The notes: a model not told the origin generated them from the letters alone. Counted from the stretch's first letter, positions 48,480 through 62,198 are shown. The stretch: DNA of 64,000 nucleotides from Gyrodactylus bullatarudis (GCA_012064415.1 SSNU01000063.1:965977-1029976); one strand, 5' to 3'. Program-made: numbers and translations.

Positions 48480-51400
48480 TTAGATTATCTTATTTGTAAA
48501 CACAGCGATCATCGTTTGACGAAATAAAACAAAAAAAACTTTTATTGTACAAACATTACACGAGAAACATTCATTGCCCAGTCTATACTTGTACGTCTAT
48601 ACTTGTGTATTCATATTAACGAAGGTAGATTTTTCATTCTTTCTAATCATTTCATCGATGGAACATTTTAATCCTGTGATTTATTTTTATATAAAATGTT
48701 ATATTATGTACCAAGTACCATGTATTATATAATCATAATAATAATATGTTAATAGTTTAAGTTAATATTTCAATGATACCATGATCCAAGATACATACTT
48801 ATTATTATACATAAAAGGTATTTTTAAATTCAAAATCTTGTTTTGCACTGAATTGGAATTGTAAGTTTTAATAAATACGTATTTATCAAGTGTAGCTGGT
48901 GGAGTACCAATTAGAATAAAAATCAGTCATGAAACGAAAATTTAAGGTCACTTTGAGTTTGAAAAATGCTACAAGGTGAAAATGCAAAAGTTTTGGATAA
49001 TATCTACACTGTTCTACAGTTGGTACAATCAAAAGGTTCTCACCCCTCCTTATAATTTGCTTGGACTTGTAGTAATACTTATTTAAATTTAAGGTAGATT
49101 TATTAATTCTCAAATTTCGAACTTTTTATTTTATGTTCATTTTCTTTAGTTTAAATCACGAATTAAGCTAGAATTTATAAAATCTTAGCAAACTACAGTT
49201 GGTTTACAAAAAGCGAAATATAAGTTATTTTTAGAGTCTCTGATTTAAAGACTGATAGCAAGTAAATAGAGAAATTATCTCATATTTAATATCAAAATAG
49301 AATTAAGGAAAAGGTTCTATGCGCAATTTGCCAAATCTCACATTATCAATGTTTTTAATCTAAAATTTGTACATCCACCCCAATTAAATATTTACACGGA
49401 GCGATTAAAAAAATCTTTTCACTCAAGTTGATTTAGTAAGTAATTTTGCAAAAGCTCTACACTGTTAGAAATATATGCATACAAATATTTTTTCAACAGA
49501 TCGCACTCTCAATCTTGATAACCATGTATTGGCTGTCTTTCCAATCTTTTTATTATCAAATAATTTCTCAAAAATATTTTTTTCAGACTAAACATGTTTT
49601 TATTTGTTATTTTTATGATCTAATTTCATTTTCAAATCGAAGATTTTTATTGATAAACTAAATTATTGTACCTGTTAAGCTATTTATTGCATGAATTTAG
49701 TATTCCAAATCACTTGAATACAGCTGTATAAGCTTTTTCTTATGAAAATTTCTTTTAACACTAACAATACAAATCTCTATAGATTAAATCAATTTACTAA
49801 AGTTAAAAATTCCACCATTAATTCAGCTCTACTTAGTTTACTTTACACATATTTCTATTTCATTATGGTTATTACAGAGACACAAATGTATGTCATGACT
49901 CATAACTACTGGCATAATTCCTTAAACAGGAGTTGTAATTGAGTTTAACTAATCTATGTCTATCGAATACTCCTTACCATAAATCTGGGAATAATTAGGA
50001 AGGAGAAAAAGCATTGAAAGTATAAAATCAATGAATATAATATGTATGTATTCATTGGTTTGAAAATTTACAGTGTGCATAATTACAGTTGTGTGATGGA
50101 AAATCTGTTTTGAAGGAATCAAAGTATTTTTTGACATTTGTCCTCTAATTTATACGTAACTTACAAGTTTGGTTTCATATATATTTATTTATTTTTCAAG
50201 TTTCCATCCTTCAAAAATAAGTTTTCCTATGATTTAAAAATTTAGTTCTACCATAAAATCAACAACAATAGGAAAGGTTATTTGATGTATAATGGAATCT
50301 GAAAAACCTCAATAAACTGGTTAACATGAATTTGAACTTTTGTCAAGTTATAAGCAAAAAGGTAGTAATTAAATTAATTTTTTAGATACTGATAATAAGA
50401 TATTAATAATATTTTAATAATTTAATATTATATGGTATTACTTGATAGTAAATACAAAAATAATAATAATTTATTATAACTAAATAAGTTGAAAACTCCC
50501 TCTGTGAACATGAAATTTTGGTGACTTTAAACTTTATTCCATCAAATGCTGAATCAGGCTAAGACCTTCATGCCTACAATTCTACATAAATATATGGGTT
50601 TTAATAAGCAAAAAAGATGGTTGAAGTAGAATATTTTTGCATAATACATTGTACTATTAATAAATGATTCATTGAGCAAAGAAGTATGTCATATTTTTGT
50701 GAAATAGTAAGTCATACAAATATACATTTTGCATAGCAGTAGATCGAACCAGTTTATTTTTGTGAGCTAATAGGCATTCGGTTTTACGTCAATACCGGAT
50801 ATATTTTTTTGAAAAAAACAGTCCTTCTTAAGGCGACCCAATTTCTTAGATTCGGATTTTGAATTTAGATCAGATTTATTATTATTCATTCAATTTTTTA
50901 AGTCTTATCATTTTTAAAGTGATACCACTGATTATCCTTTAAGAAATTTCCATGTGGTGTTAATATATCTTTTACTTCTATTTTAATAAGATTTATTAAG
51001 ATCACCGTGATTAAAATCTCCTGAATACATGCTATTCAAGCTGTAAATTTAAAATTCTTAAGGAGTAGTAATTGAGGATAGAATTACTGATACTTTCAGA
51101 AGACTAAAAAGAAATTTTTGGGCCAAAGTAACATCAATAGTTCTAAAAGATTATACAATTATTATGAAATACAAGGATTCCAGTTTTTCAAATATAAAGC
51201 CTTAATCAACAAAAAGTTTCGAATTCAAGATAAAGGGTCGCCCTAAGAAGAATAAGATTATATCAGATGCAGAGAAGATCACGTTCCTCAAGGATTGATT
51301 TTATATTTGTTTATAAATCAAGTTTTGACTAGAATTTGATATTAGCCTAAAAAATGCATTGATGTTACCCAATACACCCTACTATTTGACCTATTATAAT

Positions 51401-52092
51401 TATGCAAAATTATCATATTTTGGCCTAATTTATTTGTCTTAATTCAGTTTAAAAATTAGCCCCCATTTCAAGTTTACAATTGAATTTTCAATATAAGTTA
51501 ATTATTCTCTGAGAAGAGAGACTAATCAAGATGTGGTGTGGTATTCGAATATTCGCCAAGGATATATCCTGTAAAAAATACTATGATTTGTGGACTATGA
51601 TAAATGTTTATTTATATTGTAACCCATGAGCTAGTTTATTATAAAACTATAATGGTTCAACTCAATTGATAATGTCCCAGTCAGCTTTTCTTACTTACCC
51701 ATTCCTTTTTCCTGGTTCATAAAAAGATAGAAACGGGCAAAAGCTGTTAATTTTCTTGTAAGATGAAAGTTTTGCTTGAACAATGAACATACACAAGCAT
51801 AATACATTTTTTTTTTATTAACATACTTACTATAAAGTATTATTATGATAATAATTATTATTCAATCGCAAGAACTTGGTTGTAAATTTAATATAGGTTA
51901 ATTCCAAAAATCTCCCCAAGAAAATTATTTTATCCAAAATTAATCCCAAAAATTTTCAAAAGAAACTTCTTTAAAATAATTTTATTTGACACAAAATTTC
52001 ATTAAACTTTATTTCATCTCTTAATTTTTTACGGCTTGTGCGGGGTCATCCACGTTTTTTATTTATTTTGTAACCTTCAAGTTCCGACTCCT
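48480..52092. other. Intergenic AT-rich region
   Basis: No gene recognised. Within it, CTTCTTAAGGCGACCC near 50815 and GGGTCGCCCTAAGAAG near 51236 are inverted with one gap and could be the ends of a roughly 440-bp non-autonomous element. Short frames at 49446–49661 and 49742–49942 look random. Confidence 0.4.
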
Positions 52093-52483
52093 TCACATTT
52101 TCGGCGTTTCAGAGCATGATAATCTCCGAGTATCTGCTTTCAAGGAAATTACTTTGTATTCATTTGGAACATAATTTTCAAGGGAATCTTCTAACTTATT
52201 AGATACGGCACTCAAATGTTTACAGGAATTTCCATTATTATTTTTCAAAACTTTAAGAACATTGGACTTCATTGAAATCAATAACTCTTCTTATTTCGCT
52301 ATTTTGAGAAACATAAAATTAATCCTCTTAAGAGGTAGCGAAAATTTTGAAGAACCAAGATTCACATAGGTTTTTTCCATTTCAGGTTCTATATAAGGAG
52401 AAAGTTCACTTTCAATCTTTGAGTAGAAGTTTAACCGTTCAAAAAATTTATATTCGTTCACATAATAATCTTCAAATAAAATA
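52093..52483 (-). pseudogene. Possible decayed gene fragment, unrecognised
   Basis: One minus-strand frame runs from 52482 to the stop at 52093 with a single in-frame TAA at 52293–52291. The first part reads EDYYVNEYKFFERLNFYSKI and ESELSPYIEPEMEKTYVNLG; the second contains LEDSLENYVPNEYKVISLKA. Composition is protein-like, but no family was recognised. An AAATTAG acceptor precedes it. It could be a pseudo-exon, a retroposed fragment or chance. Confidence 0.3.
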
Positions 52484-53499
52484 CTAATTTAGTTTTTTAT
52501 GATTGTACGTCTATGCCTTACATAAGTTAGATTAAAAATATCGTTCATTTGTTGTTTTTTCTTCGTTTCCTTTATACTCAGTACTTGAAAAATAGTTTAC
52601 CCTTTTCATATCAACACTCCTAAAAATAATTCACAAAATAGCTCAATTAGAAGCCAGAAGATTAGAAAGGAAAACTATTAAACTATAATTGAATAATTCT
52701 CTAAAAATATAATTCATCAAAATTAAAATTTTGATTAAGTTTTAGATGCAATAAATTCAGTCCGATTTGTAGATTGTCACCTATTAGAATTGTTTTTAAA
52801 AGATATCTTAAATATTTGATCAAAGTAGAAGATGTTTCTAAACTACATTAACTGAAATTTACTGAGCAGATTTGAAAGAATAAAGACAAGAGGAATCTTA
52901 ATTTAAACTATTTTTATTTTCTATACTACTATTAGTAGCGCTAAATATCGTGAGATTAACTTTTATCTCGCATCTGACTGACAAAAAACTTTTTTTTGTA
53001 ATAATTATTCGTTCCAGAATATTCTTTTCATAGCTCAGATTGGTTTTTAATGGTGATCGATGAAAAAACTTATTTCCTCTGAAATTTTCTTCAGTCCTGA
53101 AAAAGGAAATTTTTCATATCTAAGATCAAAATTTACTGTAATTTTTAATGACCTTGTGCGTATGCCAGTTGAGTGGTATATTGGAAACTTGGAAACCCCA
53201 TAGTTTTCGACGTGTAGCTCCAAAAATATTAAACTTGTATATAATTATATATTCAAAATCAGTATAATGAAATGAATAAAGTGATACAAATTCTAATTAG
53301 GTACGATTTTTAATCCTGAATTTTTAATTTGAAAAAACTGTAATTTTTTAACTGAACCGCTTGTTCAACTCAATAACAGAATACAATTTTATTTAAAATA
53401 CATTTATTAACTAGAATAACAGTCTTATTCAATAATTATAATTATTTTGTTAAATTAAGATTGAAATCTCTTAGCATATAGTTGAGAGACGTTACAACC
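52484..53499. other. No gene seen
   Basis: AT-rich sequence without a supported frame or repeat. Confidence 0.4.
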
Positions 53500-53760
53500 C
53501 ATTAGCAAGAACAGATTAGTTAAAAAATTTGTATTCAAACATGGCGGGGTAGGATTTTATATTCCATCCTATAGAAAGTGTGTCTGTAACTCTATGTTCA
53601 TTGTGATAGTATGTGTGAGTAGAAACCCCTATTCTATGTAAAGGAGAACAGTGTGACAGCTTTGATTGACATGTTTGTATTCACACCTATGTATGTACAT
53701 TGTACAAATGGTCAACCCCATGACTAATCATGGGGAGGGGTATGGGATTGGGAAAACGAA
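53500..53760 (+). promoter_or_regulatory. GC-shifted segment with palindromic AP-1-like site; candidate promoter
   Basis: This stretch is clearly less AT-rich than its surroundings and is closed in all frames over any useful length. It contains AAACATGGCGGGG (near 53537), resembling the AANATGGCGGC element found at some animal transcription starts, and the perfect inverted repeat CCCCATGACTAATCATGGGG (53716–53735) around TGACTAATCA. It lies about 2 kb upstream of the putative gene at 55619. Assignment is tentative. Confidence 0.3.
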
Positions 53761-55618
53761 AAATGACTTTTTGATTATTCATCTAAAATCGTTTGAAATC
53801 TGAAACTAATTTCAAAATCGATTTTCGGATAGAAGCTTGAAAATTTCCAAGTTTACTCTAAATTTCAGGCTGAATATAATGTTATTAAATTTAAGTCTAA
53901 CTGACTGCTGTTTTAGCTCTTTTTGCTACGGCCTCTTCCTGATATGATAGAGAAAAAATTCGAAGTGGAAATTAATCAGAATAAAAGATTGAGACTATCT
54001 ACAAAATTTCATCAACCTATCGTAAAATTTGAGATTCTGGTAGCAAAATATATTTGGAAAAACTCGATAATGGGGTGATTCTCAAAATCGAACACCATTA
54101 AAATTAAAATTTTAAAAATGTATAGAAACAGCATTTTACTATTTTAAAATGAATATTGGACTATCTAAAATTTTATAAAGAATATTGGTGTGTACCATAT
54201 TTTTCGAAAATATTCCTAACTCAACTACACCATTTGGAAAATAATATTTCATTGATTTCGTTTCGTCTCTGATTATGCCTAATCTCTCTATCTTTTTATT
54301 TGATAAGAAAAACTTTTTTCTCTAGTCAAGTTGGTACTTTTGAAATTAATCTCTATAGTGTGGAATCTGCACTTTTATTGCTTGAGGATATACGATTATA
54401 AAAAAGCTTTTTTTCTTGTCTTATTCTGATATATTCAGTTAGAATATTCTATGAATATTATTCATCAATATATCACTAGAGTAAAAGATTACACCCATGC
54501 ACTAGTTTCTGTGCATGAGAATGTGCGGGACTCGGAATATTTTTTCATGACTAGGAATTAGGTCAAATTGTTAGTACATGAGCTTTATCTGTCAAAATTT
54601 TCATACAGTTTTAACTTGTAAGACTTCTTATAGTTTTTTCATCAAGTCCTACTTAATCTGTAAAGAATCTTCTAACTACTCAAGTAAACAGAATCCAAAA
54701 ATTCTTCTTCTTGCTTTTCTTTATAGAAGAGAAATAATGAATTTGAAATAAAGTTGTACAATGTAAATTATTACTGGGCTAGAATGTGCATGATTTATAA
54801 ATAATACATTGAATAATAGATTTGCTCTGGCTATATATACTTTGAATTTCTCAATTTGATAGGGAATATTGATTATAGTTCTCAATCAATCATCATCAAG
54901 AAAGCTAGAGTAATTCTTTCATTTACAAAAAACTGTTAATCAATTCATAACTGAATTGTTCTCAGTGGAAATAATTTTTTTTTCAAACTGTAATCAATCC
55001 AATTATTTTGTTGGCAAACAACACTTTAGTATTAATGAAAACTTAATCACTTTTTTTCAAAGAATCAAATCAAAATTTTCTTTAGAATTAAAATTTAAAT
55101 AAAATTCAATACATGTAATTGATATGAAGTTGGAAATCTATGATTCTTACAAAGAACTCAATTTTTCCATCAAGAATTCAAGAAAGATATTTTGGAATTT
55201 GATGCCTTCTTTTACAGTTAAAAAAATAAAATAAACTTATTTTTGAGAAAAATATGGATATTTTTCTGATCACGATTTGATGCCAAATTCCCATATTTTC
55301 TGAACATTGTGCTGAATATTTTTGTTGGTATAAAAGTTGTTTTTTGTTAGAAATATTTTATTGATATGTACAATATAGGTAAATATGGTTAAATAGTTAC
55401 ACATATAAGGTTACAATAGACATAAGAAGTTGGAGGGTGATCAGAAGAGGTTTTTCCACCTTCTCGTGAAAAGAAAGAGAGTACTAACTTTTCTAATAAA
55501 ATTTTGTACTCAGATCATGTTTTGCATATTTTTAAAGCATGAAAGTCATTCTCCATTATGTCATTGTCCATTTTTCCCACAATACCCGCGGACATGATAA
55601 AACAACGAAATTCACCAG
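53761..55618. other. No gene seen; repeat fragment inside
   Basis: AT-rich. About 55140–55335 resembles the hairpin repeat of 42336–43060 (sharing GCTGAATATTTTTGTTG). Immediately after, a minus-strand AATAAAATATTTCTAACA followed by an A-rich tail (near 55335–55360) looks like a retroposed 3' end. Confidence 0.4.
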
Positions 55619-58600
55619 GAAGACCCTCTTGATGATAAGATTACTATTTTTGAAGATAAAAGAAGAAATCCATTAAATGACCAAGATGTTCCGGATTTTA
55701 GTGATTTGAAAAATTATGGATTTTTAAAACTGAATGACATAATAGGGAAGCATATTCAATACACAATAATGCTTAGAATTGATGATGCTATCAGAAAAGT
55801 TGTTGCTGAGGTTAAAAATTTCACCCTACCTTACTACACAAGCGAACAACGTTATAGCCAATCAAAGAGAGAATTATCAAATTTTCCTAATTAACGTCAA
55901 ATTAGTATAACAAGATAGATTTTCCTATGCACATTAATTTGCCAACACATATTTTTAATTAATTATAGCATTACTTGTAAATAATAATTATAATTAACTA
56001 ATTAGTTGAAACCATTTTAAATCTTTGGATGTGTTAAATTTAATGTAAGTTTCATTCTGAGTTAGTAATTTGAGGTTCGACTAGAGCTACTGTAAGACAA
56101 ACTTAAATGATATTTCATACATATCTGATGTATACAGAGGTAAATATGTCTACATTGTAGATACTATAGCTCAGGGAGAGAGAGATAGATTTTAGTTGTC
56201 TAAAATGCTTAAAAAACTAAATCCATACTTCTGATGATAACTTTTTCATTTCATCTGTGCAATGGAAATTTTCACTATTTATTTATGTAAATTTCAAATA
56301 ATTTGAAAATTTTAATTCATTTGTATTCTTTAGTTTGTAGATAAAATTGTATTTAATAATTTTAATTTAATTCCTTTTTAATTTTATCTGGTTGTTATGC
56401 GTTTACTGCAGAACAGTTTTAACTAATTACAAATATTGATTTGAAACATTGATTAGCATAAAACTAGTTTCAGGAAAAGTCAAAGGTTCCGCAAGAACTA
56501 ATTAAAATTTACGAATTTCAAGATGGCATTCAGAATCGTAATTTGATTTAATTTTGAAATTTTGAATTCCTATTAACGGATAAATTGGTATTAAAGAAGA
56601 TTTTCACAAAATCTCATTCTTAGGGAATGCATAATATTTTTGTGATTTTAAAATTTTTTCTTTTTATATAGACCTGAACCAGGAATTCTGAAAATTTCAA
56701 TTGATTTTAATTTAACATTTAATTTAAAGCAGCAGTTATGATTGTGAAACGTGCGAGAAATTTTTAAATCAGTAATTACAGAATACACTTATAAATTGTG
56801 TGACAATTTAAAATTGTTTCTTGATAGTTTGAAGTTAATAAAGTTTGGTAAAATTTTCAGAATGATGTGATCTACATTTTTCCGCATCAGAATTTTTTTT
56901 GAGTCCATTATTTTGTGGGCTTACAATAATAAATAAATAACTGAACTTTAAATAAATTACCAGAGACATAAACCCTGAGGAAACAACGGGCATTTGTGAT
57001 CAATCTAAGCTAAAATTTACTTTTCTCTGTTTAATTGTTCTTTACATACCTATCAGGTTCTGGTCGTCTCTCAGAACCTTGAGGTGATGCTCAAGCGAAA
57101 TAATAATGTAGTTATCGAAGCTTTTGATCGATATTGGTGTATAATTTCACGAAATTCAGATAAAAGTTCAGAACAAGATGAACTATTGGAATATAGGTGA
57201 GAGTTTTTAATTTCAGTCAATTCCATTTTATTCCTTTTTGTAAACTTCGCTAATATCCAAAAATATTGTATAGTTAATAACTGTTAATTATAAATATTAG
57301 GGAGAGGTAAATTTTTTTACATCCGGATGTGCAAAGAAAATTTTTTAAAACGTAAAAAAGTTCCTATTAAACCATTCATTTTAAATTTTGCAATCAAAAA
57401 ACCCCATTTTTCTTAGTATAATACCAACTTTTTTCAAGATAATAAAATATAATGATTCCCAAACTTTTTCTTAACTTGCTTTCTTTCTTCCTTTTTGAAT
57501 TAATTCACCCATAGAAAAAATCCCATTATCATCTATCATTAGCCAAATCTGAAACAAATCTAATCAATTATAATTTTCCTCCTTATAAAAATCCTATAAT
57601 TGTTATTATTTATCTTTTTCATTATCTTCTGCTGGAGATGATCTAAAAACAGACTTGAGATAGAATTTCCTCATCAATGAATAAATAATGATAACGATAA
57701 TCCTTTTCAAATAAAGAAATTTAATTCGAAATGAAACAGAAATAAGAGTCGGTATTCAGTAAAAGATTAAAACTAGTTATGGCTTTAACAAAGATCTCGA
57801 ATAGTTTACTCAAGAATTTGAGAATGATGCTGATCCAGATTATAGCTCTTCTATTTATCCATAATTACGAATTGCATGAGTACATTCAAAAGGCATTTTT
57901 TGAGTTCAAGTATGTAAATACTAATGAATATTAATTGTACAGAAATCATTCTCATGAAACAAACATCATATTCAAATAATATAAGATACAGAAGATGATT
58001 TTAATATCTTTAGATAATCATGTAGAATTTTATTTCTATAAAAAAGAATGAATAAAATTACAAGGAAATGAAGCGGAGATTTATCAAAATATCACTAGAG
58101 GATTATTTAAGTTTGCAGCAATCTAGATAATCCGTTATTTGATTGTCGGATGCATTTCTATGACTGAGAGTGAGAGAATCTAATTCAGTGTCTGATTTAT
58201 TTTTTCTTCTCATCTTACAAGAGAAAAAATTGGATAGACATTTTGAAAGAATATCAAACTATTCTTTGAACTAATATTCTTTTGATCCAATTTCAAATTA
58301 AAATTTTAGTGAGATTCAAATCCAGTGTATTCATTAAGCATCGCTAAAAAGTGAATAGATTTTTTAGTCTTTGTAACTTGATCTCATTATTCATCTCCTC
58401 CAAGTCCTCCTGAAACAAAGTCTAACAAACAAAAATTATGCCTAGTTTAAGCTGAGTTTAAAATAAAATCTGTATCAGTAATGAACTGATGATCCTGATT
58501 GTGTAATAAAAATTATTTCCCATTGTAGAAAATTTTCAACTAAAAGAAATGATGTACTAAAAATTAACGTGTCAGTGCTACGGCAGCTCGGGTTATTTAG

Positions 58601-58643
58601 TGTTATTACTACCCCTGAACAAGATTGCAAAGTGGTTCCATGA
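55619..58643 (+). CDS. Putative three-exon fragment of an unrecognised gene
   Basis: Candidate exons 55619–55810, 57057–57196 and 58529–58643 can be joined with phases 0 and 2 and yield about 148 residues ending at TGA. The second exon (VLVVSQNLEVMLKRNNNVVI ... EAFDRYWCIISRNSDK) and third (NDVLKINVSVLRQLGLFSVI) are open throughout and flanked by plausible sites (TATCAG / GTGAGAG; TTTCCCATTGTAG). Codon use is less AT-rich than the flanks. The first exon is weaker (acceptor TTCACCAG) and its frame continues to 55894 if unspliced. No family was recognised, and the 5' end is unknown. The third exon may continue via a cryptic donor near 58632. Confidence 0.35.
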
Positions 58644-59497
58644 GTTCCACAGTGTTATTAACTATACCCTTCTCTGGATTATGTAATGGTTTTTTGCTTT
58701 AATACCTTAATCTTATGCTTTATTGGTCTTGGAAAATGGTATGATCAAATTAAATTGCTGAGGAATTTCAGGAATCGCTTTCATCTAAACGATTAAAGGT
58801 TTCTTTTTATTTCTAGATAAATTTATCTTTTGCAGAATCTAATTTAATCCTTAAATTTGAGAATAGAATTTCATCATATATTATATATTTTTCTATTAGG
58901 GATTCTATCTGTATTAGGTATTTTATTCTTGAAATTTGAAACTCTTCGAGTCTTACTAAATATTCTTGTGAAATCATTAAATTTACCTTGATTCTAATTA
59001 TAATTATTTACTTTATATGCAAGTAATTCTTATCTTTTATGTATTGTATTACACAAGGTAGTAATTTACTAGGAGTAAACATTAATTACGTAGTTGTATG
59101 AATCGAATAACTTGTATTTGAATTTTTGCATGAGTATTGCGCATTTTACTATGGAGGCCATATTCATCTTCTGATTTCACGAATTGAAATAGAGAACAAG
59201 TTTAATCAAATATTCATGTATAATGTAAACAGATAAAATTAACCGCTTGTTATCAACTAAAACGTTCTTTATGACAGGACAGTGAAACTAAATGTCAACT
59301 GACAAAGATTTCTCTGTTTAAAAAATGTAACTGTTAAGAATTAGTCTCTATTACTGACATTAACTTGATGGTAATTTAATGTGATAGATATTATTATTTC
59401 AACGGGAATAAGGTTAAAAAAGCTTTACAATGGTTGGAATCTGCTTTTACATTATCAAACGAAAAATTTAATACTCTTTAACTCCTAAACCATTTAA
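58644..59497. other. No gene seen
   Basis: AT-rich sequence without a supported feature. Confidence 0.4.
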
Positions 59498-59790
59498 CCC
59501 TCTCGTACCCAAAGGACATATATGTCCGCAGGGAGTTTCTTTGGGAAAAATATTTTTGTAAATCTAAATTACACACAATTATAATATCTGATAGTCAACC
59601 TTCGCGGATAAAATATTTCATCAAGATATTCTCAGAAATTGGATGATTTCTAAGACTTGATGCAAAAACTAAAAAAAACTTAGTGTTTCATCGCTAATAA
59701 GTAGATAGGAAAAATGTATTGAAATTGCTCAAACAAATTTTTTTTAAATCAACACTTTTCAAATTTTCACTGCACGATTATTTCTATCCT
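59498..59790. mobile_element. Second, reversed copy of the CCCTCTCGTACC MITE
   Basis: Preceded by TTAA at 59494–59497 and starting CCCTCTCGTACCCAAAGGAC, it matches the reverse complement of 13160–12950 with scattered differences, including the Pho-like palindrome GGACATATATGTCC. Similarity continues to about 59790. The other TTAA end was not found, so it is truncated or merges into a longer relative. Confidence 0.75.
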
Positions 59791-61811
59791 GAAATGGGTT
59801 AGAATCTGGGCTCTTCAGAAGAATTTGAATGATGTATAAAACATATGATCCGAAATCTATCTATGAACTGGTTGCAATAGAAACAAGGATTTCGTTTTAT
59901 CGATTTAGAGCCAAAGTCCCATTTTTTCGAACTTTTTTCATTGCCACTTTAAGAGAAAATAATTTTGGATAAAAATTTAAATAGTTCGAACCAAAAATTC
60001 ATTTTGAACCTCATTCTCACCCAGAGAAAATGAGATTGAATTTGTTAGAATTGAAAAATCTATCCCTACTCTCTAGTAATTTTTTCAAGCGTTCCATTTA
60101 ATTTGACAAAACCAATTGATTGTTAACGTCTGGTCTAATATCGAAAAATTTTGCAATAATTTCGAAAATGACTGTGTTAAAACGAGGTTTAAACAATTTA
60201 AGTTAATTGAAAATAGTCCGACTTATCCTGAGTGAGGTTTGCTAAGAAATCAGCCCATTCAATACCCTTTTATCTTAAACTAAAAAATGGAATTTATATA
60301 AAAATAGCAAACTTTTGATAACCAAATTCTATCAAAACTTAGGTCATTATTAGTATTCTCAGCCATGGTCATCTAAACGTTTCGACGGTGATTGTCTTCA
60401 AACGCCTTCCTCAGTGGTATGACAAGTTCATCAAGCACAAAGTACCATTTATATATTTTCAGGGGCATACTGAAATATCCTTTGTAAAATTTACATAAAA
60501 AGGTGGCATTCGTAGAGAACAGAAAGGGAAAGTTGGAGAGTCACTTCATTACGCTTATCCTAGGACAAAATATATTTTTTTAAATATAACCTAGTTTTAT
60601 ATCAGACACTATGAGGATACTATTTTCTAATTTTTATCTTTCAGGGAAGATATTTCTAAAACTCATAAAATTTTATCCTTTTGTATCAAACTATTCTCAT
60701 GATAAAAATATTTATGACTTTATTTCATCAAGAAATAGCTAACATTTTGATCGATACTTATTATGACTATAATTGATTAACATTTGAGTTCGCTTGTCTT
60801 TTGATTCAGAGAAAAAGGATCTAAGATTAGTAAGAAACTTTGGTAATTATTGTTATTATCAGCTATTGGTCTAATGACTAACATATTCTTAACATTTACC
60901 TCTTCAAAATTGATTCGTTTTAATTGGTTAACATAGTTTGCTGAACTCTTCATCGATACTTGAACCGAATGGTCCTCCACATAAAGTTGTAACTAAGATG
61001 GCTTTTTCTCTTGCAGGCGTCAACTGATATATAGTTTTTCAAGCAAATCCTATATCGAGTGTGGAATAATATTTAATAAATCTTGATTAGGGAACAGTTT
61101 TCGACGATTTTAAATTTATGAAATTCCGGTTATACTAATGAACATGCAATGAGAGATCGCTACTTTCACTTCTAATGAATGGTACTGGCATAAATTTTTG
61201 GTCCCAAATAAACTCAATTTAGCTCTTCCCGTTCTATTGATTAAGAAGTTAATGCTTTTATCAAACCCCTTATTATTAAGAAATGATATTTAAGTGAAAT
61301 CAAATCAATTTCACCTGCTGTATTTTTCATACTTTTTATATTCTAGATTAATAAAATCTAATCGGATAAAAATAATTTCTACATTAGAAAAATAAAGTAA
61401 TCAATCCCAATTTAAAACAAGATTAGTTTAAGCAAATCATTAATTTTGAAACAAGTGTTAAAAATTCTCAATTATATTCTACAAGTAAGTTTTAGTTTCA
61501 TCTGGATTTTAAATAAATTACAAGTTTAGTGTGACTTATTGTATTAATAAAACAGTTTATTATGAGTACTTTTTTACTAAAGAATTTTTAGTAGTATATT
61601 TTGATAAAATTTATTGAGTAGAAATCTAGACAAATCCAATTTAAAATTTCGTTCAATTTCAGTATTGCATTAAAATTGTATTATGAAAATCTTTTAGCCA
61701 ATCATATTGACTCTGGAGGAAAAACAAATGAGCTTTATTTGTGAAACAAATCTAGATTATATCATTCAAGTTAAAAATTCATTCAAAGGAAAAAAATGAA
61801 GCTCAGTAACT
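59791..61811. other. No firm gene; one retroelement-like motif
   Basis: Minus-strand segment 60414–60379 reads CTGAGGAAGGCG, then about 18 bases later CGTCGAAACGT. That phrase is common near the ends of retroelements and resembles the conserved core of hammerhead ribozymes (CUGANGA ... GAAA). A + strand acceptor-like run (GGCTTTTTCTCTTGCAG) ends at 61017, but its exon could not be placed. The frame 60777–60980 − has no recognised motif. Confidence 0.3.
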
Positions 61812-62198
61812 ATGGGTTTTATTGATTATCATTATGATGGACGCGATCAAGATGTAGTTGAATCAAGGTTCTCTATATACAATAACACAAATGATACGAA
61901 CATCAATGAAAATAATCCAAATCGGATTTACATTATACTTTTGATTGCATTTTTGACAGGAGTTTTATCGATACTATCCTTGGCCCTTGTCCTACCGCCA
62001 ATAATAAAGCTATTTTTATATACTTATAAAAAGTTTACGCAACATTTGGGAAAGGAAGCAGCAGAACAAGAGTTTCTTAAAGAGGGAGATGATTATAAAT
62101 TGACTATGACAGAATTTAAGAGAGACACCACAAATAGTGTTATTCATACAAATTTGTGCGCCACAAATGGAATTATAATTGGAGATGGCCCTATCTGA
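61812..62198 (+). CDS. Small single-pass membrane protein, unrecognised
   Basis: The frame is 128 codons. Residues 1–37 are polar and rich in asparagine, with N-glycosylation-type sequons around NNTNDTN. Residues about 38–65 are strongly hydrophobic (RIYIILLIAFLTGVLSILSL ...), followed by a basic segment YTYKKF and a charged tail. This fits a type I/III single-pass protein with the C-terminus inside. AATAAA at 62228–62233, only 30 bases after the stop, supports a real 3' end. It could be a complete small gene (ATG at 61812, upstream stop at 61797) or the last exon of a longer receptor-like gene. No family recognised. Confidence 0.5.
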   Translation: MGFIDYHYDGRDQDVVESRFSIYNNTNDTNINENNPNRIYIILLIAFLTGVLSILSLALVLPPIIKLFLYTYKKFTQHLGKEAAEQEFLKEGDDYKLTMTEFKRDTTNSVIHTNLCATNGIIIGDGPI

